From positions 24,846 through 88,845 of the forward strand of contig JAUCBJ010007160.1 in NCBI GenBank assembly GCA_032718475.1: DNA of 64,000 nt, in the 5' to 3' direction. The position numbers and the translations under genes are program-made. This document shows positions 53,870-64,000 of the stretch, one piece after another; position 1 is the first letter of the stretch; every line of letters starts with the position of its first letter. The stretch comes from Nemertoderma westbladi (lineage: Eukaryota; Xenacoelomorpha; Nemertodermatida; Nemertodermatidae). Under the pieces are notes generated by a model. It searched no databases, was not told where the DNA came from, and saw only the letters and a list, made by a program, of their open reading frames with translations.

Positions 53870-56415
53870 TTGTTGCTCGTTGTTGTACTTTATTATTGCT
53901 CGTTATTGCTCATTGGTTGCTCGAACTTGCACATTGGTGCTCGTTGTTGCTCATTGCTGCTCGATGTTGTACTTTATTATTGATCGTTGTTGCTCATTGT
54001 TGCTCGTTGTTGTACTTTATTACTGCTCGTTGTTGTTCATTGTTGCTCGTTATTGCTCATTATTGCTCATTGGTGCTCGTTGTTGCTCATTGTTGTTCGT
54101 TGTTGCTCATTGTTGCCGTTGTTGTACTTTATTATTGTCCATTCTTCCTTGTTGGTGCTCATTATTGTGCCTTATTATTGCTCGTTGCTGTTCATTGTTG
54201 CTCGTTGTTGCTCATTGTTACTCATTGTTACTCGTTGTTGTACTTTATTATTGCTTGTTGTTGCTCATTGTTGCTCGTTGGTGCTCATTGTTGCTCATTG
54301 TTGCTCGTTGTTGCACATTGTTATTCGTTGTTGCTCATTGTTGCTCGTTGTTGTACTTTATTATTGCTCGCGTTGTTGCTCATTGTTGTTCGTTGTTGCT
54401 CATTGTTGCTCGTTGTTGCTCATTGTTGCTCGTTGTTGCTCATTATTGCTCGTTGGTGCTCATTGTTGTGCTTTATTATTGTTCGTTGCTGTTCATTGTT
54501 GCTCTTTGTTGCTCATTGTTACTCATTGTTACTCGTTGTTGTACTTTATTATTGCTTGTTGTTGCTCATTGTTGCTCATTGTTGCTCGTTGTTGCACATT
54601 GTTGTTCGTTGTTGCTCATTGTTGCTCGTTGTTGTACTTTATTATTGTTCGCGTTGTTGCTCATTGTTGCTCGTTGTTGCTCGTTGTTGCTCATTGTTGC
54701 TCGTTGTTTCTCATTGTTGCTCGTTGTTGCTCATTGTTGCTCGTTGTTTTTCGTTGTTGCTCATTGTTGCTCGTTGTTGCTCGTTGGTGCTCATTGTTGC
54801 TCGTTGTTGCACATTGTTGTTCGTTGTTACTCGTTGTTGTACTTTATTATTGCTCGCGTTGTTGCTCATTGTTTCTCGTTGTTGTACTTTATTATTGCTC
54901 GCGTTGTTGCTCATTGTTGTTCGTTGTTGCTCATTATTGCTCGTTGTTGCTCATTGTTGCTCATTGTTGCTCATTGTTGTTCGTTGTTGCTCATTGTTGC
55001 TCGTTGTTGCTCATTGTTGTTTGTTGTTGCTCATTGTTGCTCATTGTTGCTCGTTGTTGTTCTTTATTATTGCTCGTTGGTGCTCATTGTTGCTCATTGT
55101 TGCTCGTTGTTGTTCGTTGTTGCTCATTGTTGTTCGTTGTTGCTCGTTGGTGCTCATTGTTGCTCGTTGTTGCACATTGTTGTTCGTTGTTGCTCATCGT
55201 TGTTCTTTATTATTGCTCGCGTTGTTGCTCATTGTTGCTCGTTGTTGCTCATTGTTGCTCGTTGTTGCTCATTGTTGTTCGTTGTTGCTCATTGTTGCTC
55301 GTTGTTGTTCTTTATTATTGCTCGTTTTGCTCATTGTTGCTCGTTGTTGTACTTTATCACTGCTCGTTGTTGCTCATTGTTGCTCGTTGTTGTACTTTAT
55401 TATTGTTCGCGTTGTTGCTCAGTGTTGTTCGTTGTTGCTCATTGTTGCTCATTGTTGCTCGTTGGTGCTCATTATTGCTCGTTGTTGCTCATTGTTGCTC
55501 GTTGTTGTTCTTTATGATTGCTCGTTGTTGCTCATTGTTGCTCGTTGTTGTTCGTTGTTGCTCATTGTTGCTCGTTGGTGCTCATTGTTGCTCGTTGTTG
55601 CACATTGTTGTTCGTTGTTGCTCGTTGTTGTACTTTATTATTGCTCGCGTTGTTGCTCATTGTTTCTCGTTGTTGTACTTTATTATTGCTCGCGTTGTTG
55701 CTCATTGTTGTTCGTTGTTGCTCATTATTGCTCGTTGTTGCTCATTGTTGCTCATTGTTGCTCATTGTTGTTCGTTGTTGCTCATTGTTGCTCGTTGTTG
55801 CTCATTGTTGTTCGTTGTTGCTCATTGTTGCTCGTTGTTGTTCTTTATTATTGCTCGTTGGTGCTCATTGTTGCTCATTGTTGCTCGTTGTTGTTCGTTG
55901 TTGCTCATTGTTGTTCGTTGTTGCTCGTTGGTGCTCATTGTTGCGCGTTGTTGCACATTGTTGTTCGTTGTTGCTCGTCGTTGTTCTTTATTATTGCTCG
56001 CGTTGTTGCTCATTGTTGCTCGTTGTTGCTCATTGTTGCTCGTTGTTGCTCATTGTTGTTCGTTGTTGCTCATTGTTGCTCGTTGTTGTTCTTTATTATT
56101 GCTCGTTTTGCTCATTGTTGCTCGTTGTTGTACTTTATTACTGCTCGTTGTTGCTCATTGTTGCTCGTTATTGCTCATTGTTGCTCATTGGTGCTCGTTG
56201 TTGCTCATTGTTGTTTGTTGTTGCTCATTGTTGCTCGTTGTTGTACTTTATTATTGCTCGCGGTGTTGCTCATTGTTGTTCGTTGTTGCTCATTGTTGCT
56301 CCTTGTTGCTCATTATTGCTCGTTGTTGCTCATTTTTGCTCGTTGTTGCTCGTTGTTGCTCGTTGTTGCTCATTGTTGCTCATTGTTGCTCGTTATTTCT
56401 CATTGTCTGTATTTC
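53870..56415 (-). repeat. 2.5 kb minisatellite of 10-bp units (TTGTTGCTCA/TTGTTGCTCG), right array
   Basis: Reverse-complement version of the 36985-38490 unit, about 250 copies, with scattered TTGTACTTTATTATTGCTCG variants and GCTCGCG junctions. Longer blocks repeat: for example about 54840-55230 closely resembles 55620-56010, giving higher-order duplications of several hundred bp. Three plus-strand frames of 545, 844 and 835 codons stay open because the unit lacks stops. They encode CCSLLLIVAR-like runs and are artefacts. Confidence 0.96.
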
Positions 56416-56537
56416 TCATGCTTTAGTTAAATCACAACGTGATCCAGTAAGCAACCGAGGGTGGACTCTCTATAGCCGAGGGGCACTTGTATAATAACTA
56501 ATAATCACAAACCCCGTCCTCTTATAATATATAACTC

Positions 56538-56602
56538 TGTAGTAGTCAGTAGTAGTAGTAGTAATAGTAGTAGTAGTAGTAGTAGTAGAAGTAGTAAGTA
56601 AT
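56538..56602 (+). repeat. (TAG)n microsatellite
   Basis: About 20 TAG/AGT triplets with a few interruptions. It could be a LINE 3' tail, like the one at 4592, but no LINE coding sequence precedes it. Confidence 0.85.
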
Positions 56603-57699
56603 AGTAAAGGAGATCGGTTTAAACCAAAGTGATAAAGTAACATTATTATATAACATAATCATATAGACAAAGTAGAATAAGATACAGATTCATAATTATT
56701 TTATCAAACTCATGTACTACTTACTTCAATGTGCCAATTGTAATAATAATTAAACATATTATTCCGATTAATCTGCGTTTGGCCCTATTTAGATATTATA
56801 CTGAAGTGTTTTATATCAATATATCCATGCGAGTAAACAAGAAGTGAAGTAAATGTTTATTATTATAGTTTTAGAAATTGAATGATATACCCAAGATAGT
56901 GAAATAGATAATATACCAGAAATTGCCGTTTGATCAGATATTGCAAAGCGGCGTCTTTAGTATAATACCGTAATAGTATCAATTAACTCTGTTATACAAT
57001 GTAAATATACTAAATCTATTTATAAATATATTATGAGCCCTACATTGTATATTTATCCTACAGGTAGACAATGTACTATGTTAAAACTTGATATAATTTG
57101 GTATAATGTATAACATATTACAAATAAGACTGAGGCAGCTAAACTATATTGCAAAGAAATCAAATATCCTAAAGTAATATACTAGACCCTCCCTCCACCC
57201 TATAAATAGTGTTCACCATCTACCCCACCCACCGCCCTTATTACTTCATAATAATGAAAGATAGTACCGGCGCTCCGGTCACTCCGTTCCCTCCACTGGG
57301 GGGGTTAAGTTGTAGGTTTTGACACTATGCAAAATCCGAGCACAGAGTTAGAAGCGCATTGGATAGGCGAACTTTTCTTGCAGTGAAAGTATTTCCATAC
57401 TTATTATAGTTTTCGAGATAGTCAGACATGAGTAGCAAAAATTTGAATTTTTTTGGTAAAGTCTGATTACACCGGTACCTGTCATCCAAAATATGGATTG
57501 TGATATATCGTTAGATGCGGGTCCAAAAACTGTACATTCACATATTTTCAAGGAAAAAATTCGATCAAGGGTTTTCGAAATATTTTCGAATTACCGGAAG
57601 CAGACTTTGGACGACCATATCTCCGGTACCGGTAGGCCTATTGAGTCAAAAATTTTTTTTAATCTACTTAGAACACTCCAGTGAATGTTTTTTAGTTTG
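56603..57699. other. No recognised gene
   Basis: AT-rich DNA, with a short purine-poor stretch near 57185-57235. The reading frames at 57348-57684 overlap on both strands and carry no recognisable domain. Confidence 0.4.
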
Positions 57700-57714
57700 A
57701 AAGTTTTGCCCCAA

Positions 57715-58439
57715 AATGCTCAGAAGTAATTTCGAAAACACTGATCATTTTGCGATCATGATCTTTTGACCCCCTAGAATTGAACTTTTTTATGGTCAAA
57801 TTTTGGCTACCCCCCCTAATTCGAGGGTGAGGAATCTTTTTGTAATGTTAAGTTTTTTCATACGGTGAACTCACAGGACTTGGTCTTCGAAATAAAACCG
57901 AAAACATGATCTTTCCTGATCATGGCCTGATCAAATCGCTTTTTGAAAATTTTGAAATGCTCAAAAGTTGCCCCTTCTTAATAGAAGTCGATTAGTAAAA
58001 AAAAAGTCGGGGGTCTCAAACAAAGTTTTCGAGAAAATCGGGAAAAACCGAAAAACACGATCTTTTTGATCAGGAAGCTGATCTCGAGAACTGGTTGCCC
58101 GATCGAGCCAATTTTTTTTTTAATCAACTCAGAATAGACCATTGCACATTTCTTACAATGAATGTTTATTAGAAAAATGCTTAGATTCGATTTTAAATAT
58201 ACTGATCTTTTCGCGATCATGATCTTGAGTTTTGACCCACTAGACTTGAACTTTTTTATGCCCAAATTTTGGCTACCCCCCATAATTCGAGGGTGAGGAA
58301 TCTTTTTGTGATGTTAAGTTTTTCCATACGGTGAACTCCCAGGACTTGGTCTTTGAAATAAAACCCAAAACATGATCTTTTCTGATCGCGGCCTGATCAA
58401 ATTGTTTTTTGAAAATTTCGAAATGCTCAAAAGTTGCCC
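57715..58439 (+). repeat. About 470-bp tandem repeat, two diverged copies
   Basis: The series GATCATGATCTT, TTTTGGCTACCCCCC, AATTCGAGGGTGAGGAATC, ATACGGTGAACTC, GACTTGGTCTT and AATGCTCAAAAGTTGCCC occurs at about 57745-57972 and again at about 58215-58439. GATCATGATC/TGATCAGG phrases also link it to 6100-6400. No coding sequence. Confidence 0.8.
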
Positions 58440-59604
58440 TGTTCGCGCTTTCAGACCTTTGGCAGTTTAACCCGCCAAATTAAGATGTCTTCTAGATATT
58501 AAATCTGCTTTTAGTCTATGACAAGTATTTGATTCACTACACTAGTCGAAACCAATCCGTGCGCGACCATTCACCCGCTGGAAATTCCCGGGAGATTGGG
58601 TTCGACGGTTTAATTTTTATTGCTATGTAAGCCTAATGTATTATTCGACTGACAGTATTATATAATCTCTGACAATATTATTCACCTTCGGTAATATTAA
58701 CAGTACCTTTAGGACGTGGCGCTTTATCTACATAAACAGAGTTATGACTTAAACTACTCACAACGATATGGCTTAATTATAATCCACATATATGGCGCAT
58801 TCTTTAGGAATTGCTTCTTTAACAGACTCACTCATACACAATGCTGCACAATACTGCACACTAATCTGCCAATCTTCACTGATTTTAGTCACATATAAAA
58901 GGAACACAGTCTGACTCATGTAGGGTCTATCAAATAACATTAGATTCACTTCAAACCACTTTAACATAAGTCACAATCGTTATTGGTAACCTTTCTCTCT
59001 TACCTTCGGTATATCAAGAATATTGGGTTGCGGGGTTATTTATCGTTATTCCAAATATAATTATTCATCAACCATATTATGAAGAACTGACAGCAAATAG
59101 CAGTATAAAACAACAAGTCAGTACCGGTATGTCAGCAATGAGACATAGGCATGCAGGTCCGTCCGTTAAAGGATATATGCCCTTTATAACTAAACCTACT
59201 AGTGTACGACTAAAAAGCAGTACAGCACAAAATACTTCCAAGCCGTTCTTTCTTTGGCTCAAGACTGAATGTAAACACTGCACATAGGCATTGCGTCATT
59301 TCTCGGAAATTTTCTGTACAAGGAGCCACAAAAACGCTCTCATTGGCTGACTGAACTGAGAGACGCCGTAGAACAAAGGAAATCAACACGTATGAATGTC
59401 AGCTGTTAACCGTAGTCATAGTAACTACTGTTCAAGAGTAGCTATCACCCTTTTGCGTCACGAATTGCCATAGAATCATAAAATATGCCTTTCACAGTAC
59501 ACATACGGAGGAAATAGGTCTTAGATCCTCTAAAAACACCGATACAGCAATAATACGGTCTCTTACACTTATTAAATCAACTACAGAGTATTTTAATGTA
59601 AAAG
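58440..59604 (-). repeat. Third copy of the BEL/Pao-element LTR, incomplete
   Basis: Begins TGTTCGCGCTTTC and follows 38801-40091 with scattered substitutions and an internal deletion/rearrangement of about 100 bp near 59115. It ends at GTAAAAG (59604), about 40 bp before the expected end, where the Ty3 element begins. No BEL/Pao internal sequence adjoins it on the left, so it may be a solo LTR or a remnant of another insertion. The flanking-duplication test is not possible because the right end is missing. Confidence 0.85.
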
Positions 59605-59809
59605 CTTACATACTCAGGACCTACTGAGTTTGCCATATACTCGGACAAGTGTTAGAGAGTTTTCACTTGACTATTCACTGCATTAACTTCCTTACTGCAG
59701 TACTGGTGTAGGCTAACTACTGCCTTCATATTATACATTTTTATTGCATACCTTTGCATATCCGGTATACTTTATGATGAGACATTAGCAGTACGATTAT
59801 ACTGCCACA
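59605..59809 (+). repeat. 5' LTR of the Ty3 element, lacking the first 13 bp
   Basis: Starts CTTACATACTCAGG and ends ACTGCCACA. The 3' LTR begins 13 bp earlier (TGTGGCGGTGCCA at 63796-63808). The true ends TGTGGC...GCCACA form the expected short inverted repeat. The missing bases coincide with the truncation of the BEL/Pao LTR on its left. Confidence 0.88.
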
Positions 59810-59810
59810 T

Positions 59811-59825
59811 TGGTGACCCGACTGC
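59811..59825 (+). promoter_or_regulatory. Primer-binding site, tRNA-Trp-like
   Basis: TGGTGACCCGACTGC lies one base after the LTR. It matches the complement of the 3' end of animal tRNA-Trp (TGGTGACCCCGACGTG) apart from one missing C and the tail. This would prime minus-strand synthesis. Confidence 0.65.
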
Positions 59826-59899
59826 TCAGCACGATTTGTTGAGTCGAACTGCAACCAACAGCCCTCCCGTTATTCGCGCCCCGCTCCAACGCCTTCACC

Positions 59900-60640
59900 A
59901 TGGCTGAGGCAAATGCCGTCTCCCTGAAACTGCCCACCTTCTGGACTAACCAGCCTGAGGTTTGGTTCGCCCAGGCCGAGGCACAGTTCGCCATCCGGGG
60001 CGTCACAACCGAGGCCACTAAGTACTACTACGTGGTGGGGGCCCTCGACCAGGACACTGCCAGTCGCCTCCTCCAGCTGATCCGGGATCCCCCTACTGTC
60101 GACCAGTACGCCCAGATCAAGGCCAAACTCCTCAAGGTGTTCGGACTCTCCCGCCGCGACCGCGCCGCGCGGCTCTGGGACTTGAACGGCCTCGGCGACC
60201 GCCGACCCTCGCAGCTCCTCGGTGAGATGCAGGCACTCCTCGGTGATAACCACCACTGCCTGCTGTTCGAGGAGGCGTTCCTCCGCCAGATGCCCGACGC
60301 CATACGCCTCCAACTCGCCGAGGAGGACTTTCGCGACCTCGACCGCGTCGCAGACCGTGCCGACGCGCTTTGGGAAACCTCCCGCTCGAGCTCACTCTCC
60401 GCTCATGCTGTAGCGACGCCGCTCATCGTACCGGAGCCGGCAGTGCGTACTGTACGAGGTCCCGGCGGGCCGGCCCGCCACAAGCCCTCCACCGGCCCCC
60501 CAACTAGCGGCCGGAGTTCACGCGTCCCCCAGCCTGCTCACGACGACTGGTGCTACTTCCACCAGAAGTTTGGCACCGACGCCCTGAAGTGCCGCTCGCC
60601 CTGCACTTTTCCGGGAAACGCCCCGGCCGGCCGTCAGTAG
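59900..60640 (+). CDS. gag: Gag protein of the CsRn1-like element
   Basis: ATG 59900 (CACCATGG context) gives 246 residues ending at TAG 60638-60640. The N-terminal part (residues 8-160) has the Ty3-type capsid pattern: [20 protein letters not shown], then YYYVVGAL, then [19 protein letters not shown] and [19 protein letters not shown] low-complexity Gly/Pro/Arg linker follows. Near the C-terminus is C-X2-H-X9-C-X3-C ([18 protein letters not shown]), the unusual CHCC finger of the CsRn1 clade in place of CCHC. Gag would assemble the particle and bind element RNA. It overlaps pol by 91 bases as open frames. Confidence 0.92.
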   Translation: MAEANAVSLKLPTFWTNQPEVWFAQAEAQFAIRGVTTEATKYYYVVGALDQDTASRLLQLIRDPPTVDQYAQIKAKLLKVFGLSRRDRAARLWDLNGLGDRRPSQLLGEMQALLGDNHHCLLFEEAFLRQMPDAIRLQLAEEDFRDLDRVADRADALWETSRSSSLSAHAVATPLIVPEPAVRTVRGPGGPARHKPSTGPPTSGRSSRVPQPAHDDWCYFHQKFGTDALKCRSPCTFPGNAPAGRQ

Positions 60641-60658
60641 CAGCTGCTACGGCCGGCC
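60613..60658 (+). promoter_or_regulatory. Predicted -1 frameshift signal between gag and pol
   Basis: The heptamer GGGAAAC at 60613-60619 is phased G GGA AAC in the gag frame. After a 5-base spacer, GGCCGGCCGT (60625-60634) pairs exactly with ACGGCCGGCC (60649-60658), leaving a 14-base loop. Slipping back one base moves ribosomes from gag (frame ending at 60640) into pol. This is the standard X XXY YYZ plus stem design used for gag-pol expression. Confidence 0.85.
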
Positions 60659-63600
60659 ACCCCGATCTGCTGCTATTTGTCCTGGACCGACTGTCCGGGC
60701 AACGGTTTCTGGTGGACACCGGGGCCGAGGTCAGCGTCATCCCGGCTATGACGCACGAGGCACGCGCGGGCGGAAGCGGTCCGCCCCTCGTAGCCGCCAA
60801 TAGCACCTCGATCAGGACATACGGACAACGCACAATTCCGCTGCGTTTCGGGACCCGCCAATTCGAGTGGCGGTTCACGGCCGCGGACGTGGACCAGCCT
60901 CTCCTCGGAGCCGACTTCCTCCGGGCCAACAACCTGTTGGTTGATCTGAGAGGCCGCCGTCTGGTCGACGCCGAGACGTTGACCTCGATTCCATGCGGGC
61001 GGACCCCGGGACACGCTCTCCACCTCGGTTCCGTCGCCTCCTCCGACAACGAGTTCGCCCGTCTCCTTGCCGAGTTCCCCGACATCACGGAGCCTCGGTT
61101 CTCCGACCCGACGGTGAAACACGGCGTGGAACTCTATATCCCCACCGAAGGGCCACCAGTCCACGCCCGCGCCCGCCGTCTCCCTCCAGACAAACTGGCG
61201 ATCGCCAAGGAGGAGTTCCGCAAGATGGAGGAGATGGGGATCGTCCGCCGATCTAACAGTCCCTGGTCGTCTCCCCTCCACATGGCCCCGAAACCCTCGG
61301 GTGGCTGGAGGCCCTGCGGCGACTACCGCCGCCTCAACGACGCCACGACTCCGGATCGGTATCCTGTTCCCCACATCCAGGACTTCTCCTCCCGCCTGGC
61401 AGGAGCACGGATCTTCTCTAAGATCGATCTGGTGCGCGGTTACCACCAGATACCCATCCATGAGGTCGACATCGCTAAGACCGCCGTCATCACCCCGTTC
61501 GGCCTTTTCGAGTTCCTCCGGGTACCGTTCGGGCTGAAGAACGCGGCCCAGGCCTTCCAGAGACTGATGGACTCGGCGCTCCAGGGACTCGACTTCGTCT
61601 TCATCTACCTAGACGATGTCCTCGTCGCGAGTCGGTCCAGACAGGAGCACCGAGACCATCTCCGTCAGCTCTTCTCGCGCCTCCAGCAGCACGGCCTCGT
61701 CATCAACCTCGCCAAGTGCCAGTTCGGTCGACCGGTCATCGACTTCCTCGGCCACCGCATCTCGGCCCATGGAGCCGTTCCCCTCCCTGACAAGGTCGCC
61801 GCCATCAGGGATTTCGCCCAGCCCACCACCGTTAAGGGCCTGCAGGAGTTCGTGGGGATGGTAAACTTCTACCATCGGTTCATCCCCTCTGCTGCAGCCA
61901 TTATGCGGCCTCTCTACAGGGCCCTTTCCGGTACCAAGCCGAAACTCCTCGATTGGTCTCCCGACATGCTGGTAGCCTTCCGGGACACGAAGGAGGTCCT
62001 CGCCCACGCCACCATGTTGGCCCACCCCGAAGCCACCGCCCCCACGGCACTCACAGTGGACGCCTCTGGCACGGCCGTGGGCGCCGTCCTCGAGCAGCTG
62101 GTCGGCGGGTCGTGGCGCCCCCTAGCGTTCTTCAGCCGCCAGTTGAGACCCCCGGAGGTGAAGTACAGCGCGTTCGACCGGGAGCTCCTGGCTCTTTACC
62201 TCGCGATTCGCCACTTCCGGTACTTCCTGGAGGGGCGCGCCTTCACCGCCTACACGGACCACAAACCTCTCACGTTCGCTTTCTCCAAGATCAGTGACCC
62301 GTGGTCCTCCAGACAACAGCGGCACATCGCCTATGTGTCGGAGTTCACCACGGCCATCGCCCACGTCTCGGGGAAAGATAACTGTGTGGCGGACGCCCTC
62401 TCCAGGACACACATCGGCGCTGTACACACCCCCGGCCTCGACTACGTCGCCATGGCTGCCGCCCAACTCGCCGACAGCGAGATGGCCGCATACCGCACCG
62501 CCATCTCGGGCCTCGAACTGCAGGACGTCCCCATCGGCCCCTCCGGCGCAACGCTGCTCTGCGACGTCTCTCTCGGCCACCCCAGACCGGTCGTTCCGGC
62601 CACGTGGCGTCGCCACGTCTTCGACGTCATCCACGGCCTCTCGCACCCGGGGGTCCGCACGACTAAGAAAATCGTCGCCGACCGATTCGTTTGGCATGGC
62701 CTCCGGAAACAGGTCGGTGCATGGGCAACAACCTGTGTGCCGTGCCAAACGTCCAAGGTGCAACACCACGTCCGCGCTCCCCTCGGCACCATCGAGACTC
62801 CCCATCGCCGCTTCGACCACATCCACATAGATCTGGTCGGGCCCCTCCCGCCGTCCCACGGGTACACCCATCTCCTAACGATGGTGGATCGATTCACCCG
62901 GTGGCCGGAGGCCATTCCCCTCACCGACACCTCCACTGAGAGCTGCGCCCGCGCGCTCATCGCGAACTGGATCGCCCGTTTTGGCGTCCCTACTGACGTG
63001 TCCTCCGACCGGGGCTCGCAGTTCACTTCCCAGCTCTGGTCCGCCGTCAACCAGCTGCTGGGCACCCAACTGCACCGCACAACGGCCTACCACCCGCAGG
63101 CGAACGGACTGGTGGAACGTTTCCACCGCCACCTCAAGTCCGCCCTCCGTGCGTCCCTCACCGGCCCCGCCTGGGTCGACGAGTTGCCGTGGGTCCTTCT
63201 CGGAATTAGGACCGCACCCAAGGACGACTTGGGCACCTCCACCGCCGAGTTGGTTTACGGTGCCCCCCTCACCGTCCCGGGCGAGTTCCTCCCGCCCACG
63301 CAGACGGACGTCCCACACTCTCCGTCCACGATCCTTCCGCAACTCCGCGAGCGTGTCGGACGGTTCGCCCCAGTCCCCACGTCGCGTCACGGTCCAACCC
63401 CATCGTCTGTTCCCCACGAACTCCAAAATGCCCCACACGTCTTCGTCCGACGGGACGCCCACCGGACGCCCCTGGAACGCCCATATGAGGGACCCTACCG
63501 GGTCCTGGTCCATGGGCCCAAGACGTTCCAACTCGACATTGGGGGCCGCACCGAGACAGTGTCCGTCGACCGACTGAAGCCGGCACATCTAGACTGCACT

Positions 63601-63771
63601 GAGCCGATCGTCTACGGGCAGCCACGGCGTCGCGGCCGACCTCCCAGAGTTCCTCCCGACCTTCCCGCCACTAGGGGGACACCGACATACACACCACCAC
63701 CGCCCACCCCGGACGCCCCGTCTGTTCGAACTCGGTCTGGACGCACTATCCACCCCCCTCACTACCTCTAA
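60620..63771 (+). CDS. pol: Pol polyprotein of the CsRn1-like element
   Basis: The open frame runs from 60550 without an ATG; translation most likely enters by -1 frameshift at 60613-60619. Residues are counted from 60550. Aspartic protease: [11 protein letters not shown], Asp56. Reverse transcriptase: [35 protein letters not shown], and catalytic [13 protein letters not shown] at about 353-356. RNase [17 protein letters not shown] and [20 protein letters not shown], with DHKPL. Integrase: zinc-binding HPGVRTTKK...CVPCQ, then Asp761, Asp820 and Glu856 (DD35E; D820 and E856 have 35 residues between). The C-terminus is proline- and arginine-rich, ending [12 protein letters not shown]. All catalytic residues are present and the length is normal for the family. 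It would copy element RNA and insert the DNA. Confidence 0.93.
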
Positions 63772-63782
63772 CTCTTTCCGAG

Positions 63783-63795
63783 TCTGGGGGGGTCA
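63783..63795 (+). promoter_or_regulatory. Polypurine tract before the 3' LTR
   Basis: TCTGGGGGGGTCA directly precedes the 3' LTR start TGTGGC. The G-rich run is the likely primer site for plus-strand DNA synthesis, although it is not purely purine at its edges. Confidence 0.65.
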
Positions 63796-64000
63796 TGTGG
63801 CGGTGCCACTTACATACTCAGGACCTACTGAGTTTGCCATATACTCGGACAAGTGTTAGAGAGTTTTCACTTGACTATTCACTGCATTAACTTCCTTACT
63901 GCAGTACTGGTGTAGGCTAACTACTGCCTTCATATTATACATTTTTATTGCATACCTTTGCATATCCGGTATACTTTATGATGAGACATTAGCAGTACGA
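63796..64000 (+). repeat. 3' LTR of the Ty3 element, cut by the window end
   Basis: Starts TGTGGCGGTGCCACTTACAT and is identical to the 5' LTR from CTTACATACT to GCAGTACGA at the window edge. By comparison about 13 more bases (to GCCACA) are expected outside. Confidence 0.92.

Larger units (their letters stand above)
59605..64000 (+). mobile_element. CsRn1-clade Ty3-type LTR retrotransposon, near complete
   Basis: Order: 5' LTR, primer-binding site, gag, overlapping pol (protease, RT, RNase H, integrase), polypurine tract, 3' LTR running off the window. Gag carries the CHCC motif ([18 protein letters not shown]) that marks the CsRn1 clade, and the primer site resembles the end of tRNA-Trp, as reported for CsRn1. 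No stops or frameshifts were found apart from the gag/pol overlap, and the LTRs are identical over the shared length. It therefore looks recent and possibly active. Its GC content is much higher than that of its surroundings. Confidence 0.92.

Noticed and set aside
53880-56494. Plus-strand open frames of 545, 835 and 844 codons rich in Cys, Leu and Ser
   Set aside because: They are three overlapping frames of a 10-bp tandem repeat that lacks stop codons; no start context, domain or non-repeat sequence supports a protein.
60028-63625. Long minus-strand and third-frame ORFs across the Ty3 element
   Set aside because: GC-rich coding sequence leaves few stops in other frames; the gag and pol frames explain the region fully.

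Overview
This window is eukaryotic, very probably nuclear DNA of a small invertebrate animal. The support is: animal-type retrotransposon clades (BEL/Pao, a CsRn1-like Ty3 element, a CR1-like LINE with a 2A peptide), hAT-like and PIF/Harbinger-like DNA transposons, tRNA-like SINE heads, long minisatellites, AT-rich spacers and one possible spliced exon with a GTAAGT donor. Nothing bacterial is present and I cannot name the species. A back-to-back pair of SMART-type PCR adapters at 33817-33869 suggests an assembly from amplified, low-input DNA.

Layout. 1-6500: dispersed repeats and a decayed LINE (2290-4620). 6526-13270: what looks like one LINE split in two. The RT part is at 6526-6955 and the C-terminal part at about 11640-12985, with a 3.7 kb C-rich minisatellite (7149-10860) between them. 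The C-terminal zinc-knuckle region has itself expanded into about 20 in-frame 42-bp units. 14006-14316 (-): a possible first exon of a secreted proline-rich protein, the only candidate host coding sequence. 14400-21000: SINE heads, minisatellites, a CR1 3' end, a Harbinger remnant and a TTAA-flanked foldback. 20890-23132: 5' part of a CR1-like LINE whose ORF starts with a 2A-type motif (GDIETNPGP). 23133-33816: a damaged copy of a BEL/Pao-derived element, ending at the adapter. 35193-36287: a hAT-like foldback with 8-bp target duplication. 36985-38490 and 53870-56415: 10-bp-unit minisatellites in opposite orientation. 38801-53376 (-): a complete 14.6 kb BEL/Pao-derived retrotransposon with 1291-bp LTRs that differ at one base by eye, and a CAGTA target duplication. 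58440-59604: a third, more diverged copy of that LTR. 59605-64000: a GC-rich, apparently intact CsRn1-clade Ty3 element running off the window end.

The most interesting system is the BEL/Pao-derived family. Both copies keep gag, zinc knuckles and aspartic protease, but jump from the protease to the region just after RNase H, and then from the pre-integrase segment to the extreme pol C-terminus. Reverse transcriptase, RNase H and integrase are absent from both. A further ORF without recognised homology ('ORF-X') lies before the 3' LTR. Near-identical LTRs plus absent enzymes imply recent mobilisation by an autonomous partner. One copy also carries a 2.7 kb DNA transposon with a clean GAGTA duplication, inserted in gag.

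In the Ty3 element, gag and pol overlap in the -1 frame at a GGGAAAC heptamer, followed after 5 nt by a 10-bp GC stem. This is a textbook layout for programmed frameshifting. No intact conventional host gene was recognised.
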